Assembly (NCBI GenBank): GCA_028684095.1
Contig: JAQUGQ010000010.1
Location: 1 to 56,454 of the forward strand
Reading direction: 5' to 3'
Origin: Clostridia bacterium
Lineage (GTDB): Bacteria > Bacillota > Clostridia > TANB77 > CAG-465
DNA: 56,454 bases
The first letter of the stretch is position 1, and each line of letters starts with the position of its first letter. Made by a program: the position numbers and the translations under genes. The notes under the pieces are model-generated. The model was not told the origin of the DNA. It did no database searches and saw only the letters and a list, made by a program, of their open reading frames with translations. Positions 8,982 to 17,239 of the stretch are shown one piece after another.

Positions 8982-9497
8982 GTGTTTATATTAAAAATAA
9001 TACTAGCAATAATTATAATAGGTATAACTACATACTTAGGTATTTTAAAGTCAAAAAAACTTTATGATAGGGAGTATATATTAAGAGAAATGGTATCATT
9101 TTTAATTGGTGTGCAAAATGAAATAAAATATTGCTTAAGTCTATTACCAAATGCATATGAAACATCAAGAATGGGATTAAAAACAGGATTAAAATATGCT
9201 ATAGGAAACATATCTCTTGATATGGTAAAGGATGAAGAGTTCGAGGTAGAAAGAAGTATAGTTAATAATATAAGTAAAATAGAAGAATTGACTGAATATG
9301 ATAAAAATATATTTGTATCTACTTTAAAAAATTTAGGTAAAAGTAATGTTGAAGGGCAGATTAATATAATACAGAATAATATTTCAACTATAGAAAATCA
9401 AATTAAAGAGGCAAATGAAATTAAATTAAAGAATTCTAGGATGTATAGGACAATAGGTATGTTATCTGGATTGATTATAGTGGTATTATTTGTTTAA
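8982..9497 (+). CDS. spoIIIAB: Stage III sporulation protein AB
   Basis: 171 residues with hydrophobic helices at both ends (about residues 2-20 and 155-171) and a soluble helical middle, as in SpoIIIAB, which resembles GspF-type secretion proteins. The middle contains LREMVSFLIGVQNEIKY, a conserved family segment. The start is GTG at 8982 behind aaggaggt, directly after the spoIIIAA stop. The gene is translationally linked to its neighbours and is normal in length. Confidence 0.93.
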   Translation: MFILKIILAIIIIGITTYLGILKSKKLYDREYILREMVSFLIGVQNEIKYCLSLLPNAYETSRMGLKTGLKYAIGNISLDMVKDEEFEVERSIVNNISKIEELTEYDKNIFVSTLKNLGKSNVEGQINIIQNNISTIENQIKEANEIKLKNSRMYRTIGMLSGLIIVVLFV

Positions 9498-9515
9498 AAC
9501 ATGGAGGATAGAAAT

Positions 9516-9710
9516 ATGAATGTAGATTTGTTATTTAAAATAGCTGGAATAGGAATATTAGTATCGGTTTTAAATCAGGTTCTTACAAAATCAGGTAGAG
9601 AAGAACAAGCTATGCTTACTACACTTACAGGACTTATTATAGTTCTTATGATAGTAATAAATGAAATAGGAACTTTGTTTTCTACAGTAAAAACTGTATT
9701 TAAATTATAG
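9516..9710 (+). CDS. spoIIIAC: Stage III sporulation protein AC
   Basis: 64-residue membrane protein with two helices and the family segment LTKSGREEQAMLTTLTG between them. The start is ATG at 9516 because ggagg at 9503-9507 is its ribosome site. An in-frame ATG at 9501 overlaps that site and is unlikely. It forms part of the mother-cell membrane complex of the feeding channel. Confidence 0.93.
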   Translation: MNVDLLFKIAGIGILVSVLNQVLTKSGREEQAMLTTLTGLIIVLMIVINEIGTLFSTVKTVFKL

Positions 9711-9718
9711 GTGATAAA

Positions 9719-10102
9719 ATGGATATAATTAGACTTGTTGGTTTTAGTATATTCGCTATATTTATGATATTAACACTAAAAGAGCAGAGAAAAGATATAG
9801 CATTAATTTTATCTATAGCGGCAGGTATAGGTCTTTTACTTTTTTCTATTACTAAAATAACTGCTATAGTAGAAATGCTTAATGATTTAATTTTAAAATC
9901 TGGAATAAATAAAGAGTTTTTTACAATTATTCTAAAAGTTACTGGTATATCATATATAATTGAGTTTGGAAAAAATATATGCTTAGATGCTGGTGAAAGT
10001 GGTATAGCAACTAAACTTGAAATGGCTGGAAAAGTTATAATAATATCACTATCGTTGCCACTTATATCTGCTCTTATTAATTCACTAAGTAGTATTATAT
10101 AA
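9719..10102 (+). CDS. spoIIIAD: Stage III sporulation protein AD
   Basis: 127-residue membrane protein with four hydrophobic segments. Family motifs include LKVTGISYIIEFGKNICLDA and GESGIATKLEMAGKVIIISL. SpoIIIAD belongs to the mother-cell part of the SpoIIIA complex and is related in structure to SpoIIIAC. The start follows ataggtgat; the gene lies 8 bases after spoIIIAC and just before spoIIIAE. Confidence 0.93.
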   Translation: MDIIRLVGFSIFAIFMILTLKEQRKDIALILSIAAGIGLLLFSITKITAIVEMLNDLILKSGINKEFFTIILKVTGISYIIEFGKNICLDAGESGIATKLEMAGKVIIISLSLPLISALINSLSSII

Positions 10103-10104
10103 AG

Positions 10105-11239
10105 GTGGTGAGATATATTAAAAAAGTAGTAATTATTGTACTCGCTATAATGTTGTTTAGTAATATTTATGCAGAAGGTCCTATAGACAAGTTGGGATTA
10201 GAAGAATATGTAATTACAATGGATGAACATATAAAGGATAGTGAACTTGGAGATGTATTTAATGTAAAACAAATGTCACAAAATTTTATAGAAGGTAAAG
10301 GTATAGAATATAATACTATAATAGGTAAATTACTTAATATATTCATAAAAGAGATATTTATTGCTTTAAAAGGTGCAATTAGTATAATAATCATATTAAT
10401 TATTATAACACTTCTTAAAAATTTACAAATAGAAGAACGGTAGTAGTGTAATACAAATAGCAGATTTTGTATGCTTTTTAAGTTTATCAATAATTATGAT
10501 TAGTACATTTGTGCAAACTATATCAACATTTAAAGATACATGTGTTACTGTAACAACCATTATGCAAGTAATATCACCATTTCTAATGGCAGTACTTATT
10601 GCAACAGGTGGAATAACTACAACTGGTATAATACAACCTTTATTATTATTTATAAGTTCGTTCATAGGTTATATAATAACAAATATAATTGTACCTTTTT
10701 TAAGTATATCTGTTGCATTTAATATAATACATAGTTTAAATGAAAAGATTGGATTATCTAGAATGAGCAAAATGTTTTCTGGTACCTGTATCTGGATGAT
10801 TGGTGTTATACTTACAGTATTTCTCGGAATACTTTCACTAGAGACATCAATAACATCTTCAGTAGATTCTTTAGCTATAAAAACTACGTCTGCTGCAGTA
10901 TCAAATTTTGTACCTGTTGTTGGTAAATTATTTTCAGATAGTTTTGAAACAGTTGTAGGTGCTACAAAAATTGTAAGTAAAGTTGGTGGTACCATAGGAA
11001 TAATTTCAATAATATGTGTTATATTTATTCCTCTTATAAAGATTATTTCTGTAAGTGTTATATATAATATATTATCAGCATTGTGTGAACCAATATGTAA
11101 AGATGAAAAAGTTTTAAAAGTGATATCAAACTTTGCATCAATATATAAAACAATGTCTGGAATATTAATAGGAATAGCAATTATTTTCATAATATCAATA
11201 GGTATAATATTAAATATAGGATCAAGTATAGTTAAGTAA
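10105..11239 (+). CDS. spoIIIAE: Stage III sporulation protein AE, interrupted by a +1 frame change
   Basis: Read with one +1 shift, this gives a protein of about 377 residues, close to the ~400 usual for SpoIIIAE, a polytopic membrane component of the channel. The first part (10105-10443) has a signal-like N-terminus (VVIIVLAIMLFSNIYAEG), runs to LLKNLQIEER and stops at TAG (10441-10443). Sequence in the +1 frame from 10439 continues at once with GSSVIQIADFVCFLSLSI and then the long C-terminal membrane domain to 11239. No ribosome site precedes the second part. The start is uncertain: GTG at 10105 or 10108 overlaps the SD-like aaaggtgg, while ATT at 10117 is better placed and gives MKKVVIIV. 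Whether the break is decoded by frameshifting or is a defect is discussed in the findings. Confidence 0.85.
10435..10447 (+). other. Putative +1 frameshift site in spoIIIAE
   Basis: The zero frame reads GAA-CGG-TAG and the +1 frame reads GGT-AGT-AGT. CGG is at 10438-10440 and the stop at 10441-10443. A single extra C relative to a continuous frame explains the break. The heptamer CGGTAGT is identical to the one at the dinB break (29175-29181). Confidence 0.7.
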
Positions 11240-11253
11240 TGGAGGAAATACAA

Positions 11254-11775
11254 ATGATAGAAACTTTTAAAAATTGGATAAGTACATTATTATGTATAGG
11301 TATATTTATATCTATATTAGAACTCATATTACCGAAAAGTAAAATCAAAAAATATATATATGTATTAGTTGGAATAGTTACAACTATTACAATTATATCA
11401 CCAGGAATTAATTTATTTAAAAATAATGATATAGCAAAAAGTGTATCTTCAGTTGTGGATAATTTTTCAAGTAATGTGAATATAAATAACAATACAGATT
11501 TAGATGAGTATAACAAAAATCAAGAAAATATAATAAAAGATCAATTTATTGATAGTTTAAAAAAGGATATAGAATCTAATTTAACTTTAAGAGGTGTAAA
11601 TGTAATAGAAGTTTATATCTCTTTAGCGGAAAACTATGATATACAAAAAATACGAGTAAAAACTAAAAGTCTAAGTACAGCATCATTAAGTGAAATAAGC
11701 AAGGTTATTGAATATATAAAAAGTCAATATGATATTGATTATTCTAAAATAGAAGTAATAGAAAGTGGTGATTAA
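11254..11775 (+). CDS. spoIIIAF: Stage III sporulation protein AF
   Basis: 173 residues. Two N-terminal hydrophobic helices (LLCIGIFISILELILP and the following one) precede a soluble domain, as in SpoIIIAF. The segment LPKSKIKKYIYVLVGIV is typical. The start is ATG at 11254, because ggagg at 11241-11245 is its ribosome site; the in-frame ATG at 11239 overlaps the spoIIIAE stop and has no site. It is the sixth gene of the operon. Confidence 0.92.
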   Translation: MIETFKNWISTLLCIGIFISILELILPKSKIKKYIYVLVGIVTTITIISPGINLFKNNDIAKSVSSVVDNFSSNVNINNNTDLDEYNKNQENIIKDQFIDSLKKDIESNLTLRGVNVIEVYISLAENYDIQKIRVKTKSLSTASLSEISKVIEYIKSQYDIDYSKIEVIESGD

Positions 11776-11777
11776 TT

Positions 11778-12329
11778 ATGGGAAACTATCTAGAAACTTT
11801 AAAAAATATATCTAAAGATAAACAAAAGGAAAAATTAATATATGTCCTTATACTTTGTGTAGTATTGTTTATTGCAATATCATATATATTTAATGATAAT
11901 AAACAAACAGAAGAAATTTCAAAAGAAAATACAATTAATAGTAATAGTACAAGTACAGAAATTAATATAAATAGTAGTAAGGATATAATGGAAGAAAAAT
12001 TAGCTAAGATTTTATCAGAAATTTCAGGTATAGGTAATGTATCAGTTATGATAACCTATAGCAGTGATGTTAAAATTAACCCAGTATATAACACAAAAGA
12101 GGAGGAAAAAGAAGGAGAAAAGACTGTAGATAAATCTGTGGTGTACAATGAAGAAGATAGTAAAAAAAAAGTTGTTATAGAATCTACAAATATGCCTATT
12201 GTTGAAGGTGTTATAGTAGTAGCAATAGGTGCTGATAATGTTGAAATAAGATCTAAAATTGCTCAAGCGGTATCAGCAATAACAAATGTAGCAATATACA
12301 AAATTCAAGTATTTGAAAAGAAGGGATGA
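11778..12329 (+). CDS. spoIIIAG: Stage III sporulation protein AG
   Basis: 183 residues: one N-terminal membrane helix (LIYVLILCVVLFIAISYIF), a low-complexity linker rich in Asn, Ser and Thr, then a ring-building domain with LAKILSEISGIGNVSVMITY and PIVEGVIVVAIGADN. SpoIIIAG forms a large ring in the intermembrane space of the forespore, resembling secretion-system rings. The gene starts 2 bases after spoIIIAF. Length and order match other spore formers. Confidence 0.94.
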   Translation: MGNYLETLKNISKDKQKEKLIYVLILCVVLFIAISYIFNDNKQTEEISKENTINSNSTSTEININSSKDIMEEKLAKILSEISGIGNVSVMITYSSDVKINPVYNTKEEEKEGEKTVDKSVVYNEEDSKKKVVIESTNMPIVEGVIVVAIGADNVEIRSKIAQAVSAITNVAIYKIQVFEKKG

Positions 12330-12334
12330 TGTAA

Positions 12335-12919
12335 ATGAATTTATTTAGAAAAAGTAGACTAGCAATAGTATCAATAACAATGATGTTAGTAGTGGCAGGA
12401 TATATAAATTATGAATATAATCCTGAAAGAGAAAAAAATTTAGGTCAAACAATATATGTGAATGGCAAAGATAGTTCAGAAGTTGATGTGGTAAGTATAT
12501 ATGAAGAACAATCATCAAATGTAAGCGAAGATACTACATCATATGAATATGCTGTAAATAAAGAAAATACTATAGCTGTGTTTAAATATGATAGAGATAA
12601 TATGTTTTCAGAACTTAGTGAAAACTATAGACAAATAATAGCTAACACTAATACTTCTGTAGATAAGATAAATGAGTATCAAATTAAGTTGAATGAATTG
12701 TTATGTAAAAAAAATCTAATAACCATGGTAGAAAATATAATAAAATCGAAACAAATAGATGATGTAGTAATAATTCCAACTAATAACGATAACTTAAATG
12801 TTATAATAAAATCAAAAATTGAAATAACAAAAGAACAAATAGCTCAAGTTCAACAAACATTAGTAGATCAATTTGGTATAAATGCAAGTAAGATAACAAT
12901 TACTGCAAGTAAAGATTAG
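12335..12919 (+). CDS. spoIIIAH: Stage III sporulation protein AH
   Basis: 194 residues with an N-terminal membrane helix (residues 8-22) and a C-terminal ring-building domain similar to YscJ/FliF. In sporulation SpoIIIAH binds SpoIIQ of the forespore across the intermembrane space. The segment NLNVIIKSKIEITKEQIAQV marks the ring domain. It is the last gene of the spoIIIA operon, 5 bases after spoIIIAG. About 200 bases without a clear terminator separate it from the pilin-like array. Confidence 0.94.
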   Translation: MNLFRKSRLAIVSITMMLVVAGYINYEYNPEREKNLGQTIYVNGKDSSEVDVVSIYEEQSSNVSEDTTSYEYAVNKENTIAVFKYDRDNMFSELSENYRQIIANTNTSVDKINEYQIKLNELLCKKNLITMVENIIKSKQIDDVVIIPTNNDNLNVIIKSKIEITKEQIAQVQQTLVDQFGINASKITITASKD

Positions 12920-13037
12920 TAATATAAGTAAATATAAGTTAGAAACAATACATTATATAATAAATAGCAAACCAACAGATATATTAGGATTTGGAACCCA
13001 TAAATGCACAGCATATAAATTTTTTACAAAAAGTGTA

Positions 13038-13066
13038 TTGACAAAAAAATAAATATAATATATAAT
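13038..13066 (+). promoter_or_regulatory. Consensus sigma-A promoter of the pilin-like array
   Basis: TTGACA at 13038-13043, a 17-base spacer and TATAAT at 13061-13066. Both hexamers match the consensus. The -10 box and start point lie inside a 53-base AT-only inverted repeat. Confidence 0.85.
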
Positions 13067-13099
13067 TTAATTTAATTAAATTATATATTATATTTATTT
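13047..13099. repeat. 53-base perfect AT-only inverted repeat
   Basis: The arms 13047-13072 and 13074-13099 are perfect reverse complements (26 of 26) around a single central base. The repeat covers the spacer and -10 box of the promoter and ends just before gggagg of the first pilin-like gene. In RNA it would put a long hairpin in the leader; in DNA it could extrude as a cruciform or bind a dimeric regulator. Confidence 0.85.
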
Positions 13100-13118
13100 G
13101 ATGTGGGAGGAATTTTGA

Positions 13119-14435
13119 ATGAAGGAAATCAAAGGTATATCGTTAATAGTATTAGTTATAACAATTGTTGTTATTATAATATTAGCAGGAGCAGTAATAC
13201 TAAGTTTAGCAAATAATAATCCAATAGCAAGTGCAAATGAAGCTACATTTGAATCTAATGTAGCTTCATATAATTCAGAACTTGCGTTAGTTATTTCAAA
13301 AGAATATTTACAAGATAATTTGTTTAGTCCAAGTGCATTTAATAAAGGTGTTTGGGACGGAACTGGAGGTAATGTAACTGGAACAATAAAACAATATATA
13401 ACAAGTATAACACCAGAAGACGGAGCAAAGTTTGAAATACAGAGTGGAAAAATAGTATATGTAGGAATAGATGAAACAGAAGAAAATTGGCTTACAAATA
13501 TAGGAATATTATGTGGAACTAAAACACCTCCAGTAATTGAAGTAAATGTAATAGCAACAGAAAATTCAACAGTAACTGGACAAGCTACAACATATGATAA
13601 TCCAATAATTCCAAAAGGATTTAAAGCAATAAATAATGTTACAACGTGGCCAACAGATTGGAATACAGGATTAGTAATAGAAGACGAAAGTGGAAATCAA
13701 TTTGTATGGGTACCAATAGATGGAATAAATATAGTATATGAAAAAGATTTTACTTATCCAGCATGGTACATGGTAAATTTTTCAAATATAACAGAAGATA
13801 TATTACCACAAGGAGTTGTTGAAGAAGATCAGATAACAAAGTATGGAGGATTCTATATAGCAAGATATGAATCAATGTTTGACTATAATGATGGAAATAT
13901 GAGAGCAGCAAGTAAAAAAAGTATAGATAAAGAAGATACAACAAGTTGGTCAGGAGCAAGAGATAGTGCACATACAGGATATTTATGGAATTATATAGAT
14001 TATACAGATGCTAAAATATATGCAGAAAGTATGTGTGAAAGCTATGGATATGATTCATCAAAAATTTTAACACATTTGATAACAGGAACAGAGTGGGATG
14101 TAACAATGAAATGGTTGCAAAATTCAGGTAAGAGTGTAACAAACAGTACTACATGGGGAAATCATACTGATTCAGCAGAATCTGCAAATGTAGAAGGACA
14201 TGGAAGTATACAAATATCGGGATTTAGTGAATATTGGAAATCAAATAATATATATGATTTGGCAGGAAATGTATGGGAATGGACTAACGAAAAGTGTGCT
14301 TCTAATGAATTTATAGTTCGTAGTGGTAAATACAATTACGGTGGTATTGAATGTTCATCTGCTTTCCGTAATAATGTTATCTCATCGTATTTAGCTATTG
14401 ATACGTCATTTCGTTTATCACTTTATATAAAGTAA
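13119..14435 (+). CDS. Prepilin-like protein with C-type-lectin/FGE-like variable C-terminus, copy 1
   Basis: 438 residues. The N-terminus is a short basic leader, KGISLIVLVI, and a hydrophobic helix, as in type IV prepilin-like proteins, but without the Glu5 of true pilins. It is probably cleaved after Gly or retained as a membrane anchor. A spacer of about 130 residues precedes a domain resembling the FGE-sulfatase/C-type-lectin fold: GLVIEDESGNQFVWVP, GGFYIARYE, IYDLAGNVWEWT (about 376-388). The last 38 residues are highly divergent between the four copies. The catalytic cysteine pair of true FGE enzymes is not evident, so a binding role at the cell surface is inferred. A consensus promoter and gggagg precede it. 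Confidence 0.75.
   Translation: MKEIKGISLIVLVITIVVIIILAGAVILSLANNNPIASANEATFESNVASYNSELALVISKEYLQDNLFSPSAFNKGVWDGTGGNVTGTIKQYITSITPEDGAKFEIQSGKIVYVGIDETEENWLTNIGILCGTKTPPVIEVNVIATENSTVTGQATTYDNPIIPKGFKAINNVTTWPTDWNTGLVIEDESGNQFVWVPIDGINIVYEKDFTYPAWYMVNFSNITEDILPQGVVEEDQITKYGGFYIARYESMFDYNDGNMRAASKKSIDKEDTTSWSGARDSAHTGYLWNYIDYTDAKIYAESMCESYGYDSSKILTHLITGTEWDVTMKWLQNSGKSVTNSTTWGNHTDSAESANVEGHGSIQISGFSEYWKSNNIYDLAGNVWEWTNEKCASNEFIVRSGKYNYGGIECSSAFRNNVISSYLAIDTSFRLSLYIK
14319..14432 (+). other. Variable C-terminal segment, copy 1
   Basis: A 32-codon block from CGT 14319 to CGT 14412 plus a short conserved tail (LYI). Arg codons 1, 17 and 32 are all CGT, while Arg in the rest of the gene is AGA. 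Most variable codons end in T or C, unlike the A-ending codons upstream. The pattern suggests a mutated copy of an A-rich template, as in diversity-generating retroelements. Confidence 0.5.
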
Positions 14436-14500
14436 CTATAATGAATGATCAATGGTAATTAAATTAAATTACATTATATAAAAAAGGGGGGATATCTTAA

Positions 14501-15733
14501 ATGAAAAAAAGTAAAGGTATATCATTAATAGTATTAGTAATAACAATAATAGTTATAATAATATTAGCAGGAGCAGTAATATTAAGTTTAGCAAATAACA
14601 ATCCAATAGAATCAGCAAATGAAGCAACGTTTAAAACAAATGTAGCGGAATATAATTCAGAACTTGCAATGGCTATAACAAATGAATATTTAAAAGATAA
14701 TTCTTTTGATTCAGCTACATTTGACGTAGGAGTATGGGATGGAACTGGTGATGGAACTGGAACAATAAAGGAATATATAACAAGTATGTCTGAAGTGGAT
14801 GCAGCAAAATATGAAATCCAAAATAGTAAATTAGTATATATAGGATCAGAGCAAACAGAAATAGATATGCTTGTAGATCTAGGAATAGAAAATGGATCTC
14901 AAATTGTAATTGGATTAGGAGTAAATGTAATAGCAACAGAAAACACAACAGTAAATGGACAAGCTGCAACATATCAAAATCCAATTGTGCCAACAGGATT
15001 TAAAGCAATAAATGATGGAACAGTATGGCCAACAGATTGGAATGAAGGACTAGTAATAGAAGATACAAGTGGTAATCAATTTGTATGGGTACCAGTAGAT
15101 GGAACAGATGTATCATATTCAAAAAACTTTACTTATGCATCATATTACGGTGCGACAGCTGTAAACACAATAGATGATACAATTTTATCAGGAGTAATAA
15201 ATGAAAATACACAAATATCAAAATATGGAGGCTTTTATATAGCAAGATATGAAGCAGGAAATACATCTGAAGTTTTAGTAAGTAAAAAAAATGCAGCAGT
15301 ATGGAATTTTAGTAATTATGCTAATTCAAAAACAAAAGCAGAATCAATGTATGTATCAGAGGAAGTTAAAAGTGGACTTGTAACAGGAACTCAGTGGGAT
15401 ACAACACTAGAATGGGTAAAAGATTCAGGTAAAAATTTATGGAATAGTAGATCATGGGGAAATCATTCTAATTCAGTAGCACCTGCAGATGTAACAGGGG
15501 TTGGTAATTTGCACGGATCTGGATTTAGTGAATATTGGAAAGCAAATAATATATATGATTTAGCAGGAAATGCATGGGAATGGACAAATGAGAAATATTC
15601 TACTTTTATGATTTATCGTGGTGGTAGTTTTGCTTTTGATGGTGATGGTAGTCCAGTATGTATTCGTAATAATTATTCTCCATTCGATGCCATTTATAGT
15701 ATGACTTTTCGTGTTGTGCTTTATATAAAATAA
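14501..15733 (+). CDS. Prepilin-like protein with C-type-lectin/FGE-like variable C-terminus, copy 2
   Basis: 410 residues, paralogous to the gene before it. The N-terminal anchor (GISLIVLVITIIVIIILAG) is nearly identical. The middle region is shorter than in copies 1 and 3. The C-terminal domain keeps GNQFVWVPVDG, GGFYIARYEAG and IYDLAGNAWEWT (about 349-361). It lacks the SMFDY...TSWSGARD insertion of copies 1 and 3. The gene starts at ATG 14501 behind aaggggggat. It lies 65 bases after copy 1, so it is probably co-transcribed. A surface-displayed ligand-binding role is inferred; no enzyme motif is seen. Confidence 0.75.
   Translation: MKKSKGISLIVLVITIIVIIILAGAVILSLANNNPIESANEATFKTNVAEYNSELAMAITNEYLKDNSFDSATFDVGVWDGTGDGTGTIKEYITSMSEVDAAKYEIQNSKLVYIGSEQTEIDMLVDLGIENGSQIVIGLGVNVIATENTTVNGQAATYQNPIVPTGFKAINDGTVWPTDWNEGLVIEDTSGNQFVWVPVDGTDVSYSKNFTYASYYGATAVNTIDDTILSGVINENTQISKYGGFYIARYEAGNTSEVLVSKKNAAVWNFSNYANSKTKAESMYVSEEVKSGLVTGTQWDTTLEWVKDSGKNLWNSRSWGNHSNSVAPADVTGVGNLHGSGFSEYWKANNIYDLAGNAWEWTNEKYSTFMIYRGGSFAFDGDGSPVCIRNNYSPFDAIYSMTFRVVLYIK
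15617..15730 (+). other. Variable C-terminal segment, copy 2
   Basis: 32-codon block from CGT 15617 to CGT 15710 with the same three CGT anchors as in the other copies. By my count 25 of 29 intervening codons end in T or C. Confidence 0.5.
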
Positions 15734-15812
15734 AAATATATATGGACAAGACTTAATATGAATTAGTAAATTAGCTATACATGAGTATAGGCAAGTTAAT
15801 AACAGTCAGTAA

Positions 15813-15836
15813 TGATAATTAATATATTAATTATCA
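15813..15836. repeat. AT-rich palindrome between copies 2 and 3
   Basis: A perfect inverted repeat (gataattaata followed by tattaattatc, plus one flanking pair) lies a few bases before the ribosome site of copy 3. It may form a short hairpin in the mRNA. Confidence 0.6.
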
Positions 15837-15854
15837 AAAATAGGAGGAATTTTA

Positions 15855-17195
15855 ATGAAAAAAAATAAAGGTATATCATTAATAGTATTAGTTATAACAA
15901 TAATAGTTATAATAATATTAGCAGGTGCAGTGATATTATCACTAGCAAATAACAATCCAATAGAATCAGCAAATGAAGCAAAGTTTAAAACAAATGTAGC
16001 GGAATATAACGCAGAACTTGCAATGGCTATATCAAATGAATATTTAAAAGATAATTCTTTTGATTCAGCTACATTTGAGGCAGGAGTATGGGATGGAATT
16101 GGTGATGAAACTGGAACAATAAAAGAATATATAACAAGTATGACAGCAGTAGATGGAGTAAATTTTGAGATAAAATCAGGTAAATTAGTTTATACTAATA
16201 CTGAAGAACAGATACAACAAATGTGGGCACTTGAAACAGGTATACTTGTAAAATATCCACAATCTAATGCTGCAGGTACAGAGCTAGATCCAGGTATACC
16301 AGCAATAATTAATACAACAACTAATGGATATACTCCAATGTATAGTAATCCAATAATACCAGCCGGATTTATGCCAGTGAATACAACAAATGTAAGTTGG
16401 GACAATTTATTAATAGATTATAATAATGGATTAGTAATACAGGATGTAAGTGGTAATCAGTTTGTATGGGTACCAGTAGATGAAACGAATGTATCATATG
16501 CCAAAAACTTTACTTATCCATCTCATTATGGTGCAACATTATTGAATACAATAGATGATACATTTTTATCCGGAGTAATAAATGAAAATACACAAATATC
16601 AAAATATGGCGGCTTTTATATAGCAAGATATGAGTCAATGTTTGATTATAACGGTGGAAATATGAGAGCAGCAAGTAAAAAAAGTATAGATAAAGAAGAT
16701 ACAACAAGTTGGTCAGGAGCAAGAGATAATTCACATACAGGATATTTATGGAACTATATAAACTATGCAGATGCAAAAACATATTCAGAAAATATGGCGG
16801 CAAGTTATGAATACGATACATCAAAGATATTAACAAATTTAATAACAGGAACAGAGTGGGATGTAACAATGGAATGGATAAATAATTCAGGTAATAGTGT
16901 AACAGATAGTACTACATGGGGAAATCATTTAAATTCAGTAACACCTGCAGATGTAACAGGGTTTGGTAATTTGCAAATATCAGGATTTAATGAAAATTGG
17001 AAATCAAACAATATATATGATTTAGCAGGAAATACATGGGAATGGACTAATGAGTTACACTCTTCATATTCTGTAATTCGTAGTGGAGGATATGATTATG
17101 ATGGTATATCTGATTCAGCTGCTTATCGTATCGGGTATACCGCAACTAATTTTTATGATGATTTGACATTTCGTATAGCACTGTATATATTGTAA
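15855..17195 (+). CDS. Prepilin-like protein with C-type-lectin/FGE-like variable C-terminus, copy 3
   Basis: 446 residues, the longest copy. The prepilin-like N-terminal anchor is as in the neighbours. A unique insertion around residues 115-175 is rich in Pro, Thr and Asn (contains VKYPQSNAAGTELDPGIP). The C-terminal domain has GNQFVWVPVDETN, GGFYIARYESMFDYNGG, TTSWSGARD and IYDLAGNTWEWT (about 386-398), almost identical to copy 1 in the middle part. This suggests recent duplication or gene conversion. The start is ATG 15855 behind aggagg. It lies 121 bases after copy 2. Confidence 0.75.
   Translation: MKKNKGISLIVLVITIIVIIILAGAVILSLANNNPIESANEAKFKTNVAEYNAELAMAISNEYLKDNSFDSATFEAGVWDGIGDETGTIKEYITSMTAVDGVNFEIKSGKLVYTNTEEQIQQMWALETGILVKYPQSNAAGTELDPGIPAIINTTTNGYTPMYSNPIIPAGFMPVNTTNVSWDNLLIDYNNGLVIQDVSGNQFVWVPVDETNVSYAKNFTYPSHYGATLLNTIDDTFLSGVINENTQISKYGGFYIARYESMFDYNGGNMRAASKKSIDKEDTTSWSGARDNSHTGYLWNYINYADAKTYSENMAASYEYDTSKILTNLITGTEWDVTMEWINNSGNSVTDSTTWGNHLNSVTPADVTGFGNLQISGFNENWKSNNIYDLAGNTWEWTNELHSSYSVIRSGGYDYDGISDSAAYRIGYTATNFYDDLTFRIALYIL
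17079..17192 (+). other. Variable C-terminal segment, copy 3
   Basis: 32-codon block from CGT 17079 to CGT 17172 with a central CGT at codon 17. It is strongly divergent from copies 1, 2 and 4 while the sequence just before it is conserved. Confidence 0.5.
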
Positions 17196-17239
17196 ATAAT
17201 TTTCATTGATAGAAATTAAAAATAATGGGGGTATTTTAA

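Noticed and set aside
10441-10447. TAG in spoIIIAE or dinB read through as pyrrolysine or by suppression
   Set aside because: Read-through would stay in the zero frame, where the conserved protein sequence is lost. The restored sequence is in the +1 frame in both genes.
10669-11253. Long antisense open frame opposite spoIIIAE (194 codons), and a similar one at 48951-49658
   Set aside because: They lie wholly opposite conserved genes, have no ribosome site and have unlikely composition. They are mirror frames of AT-rich coding DNA.
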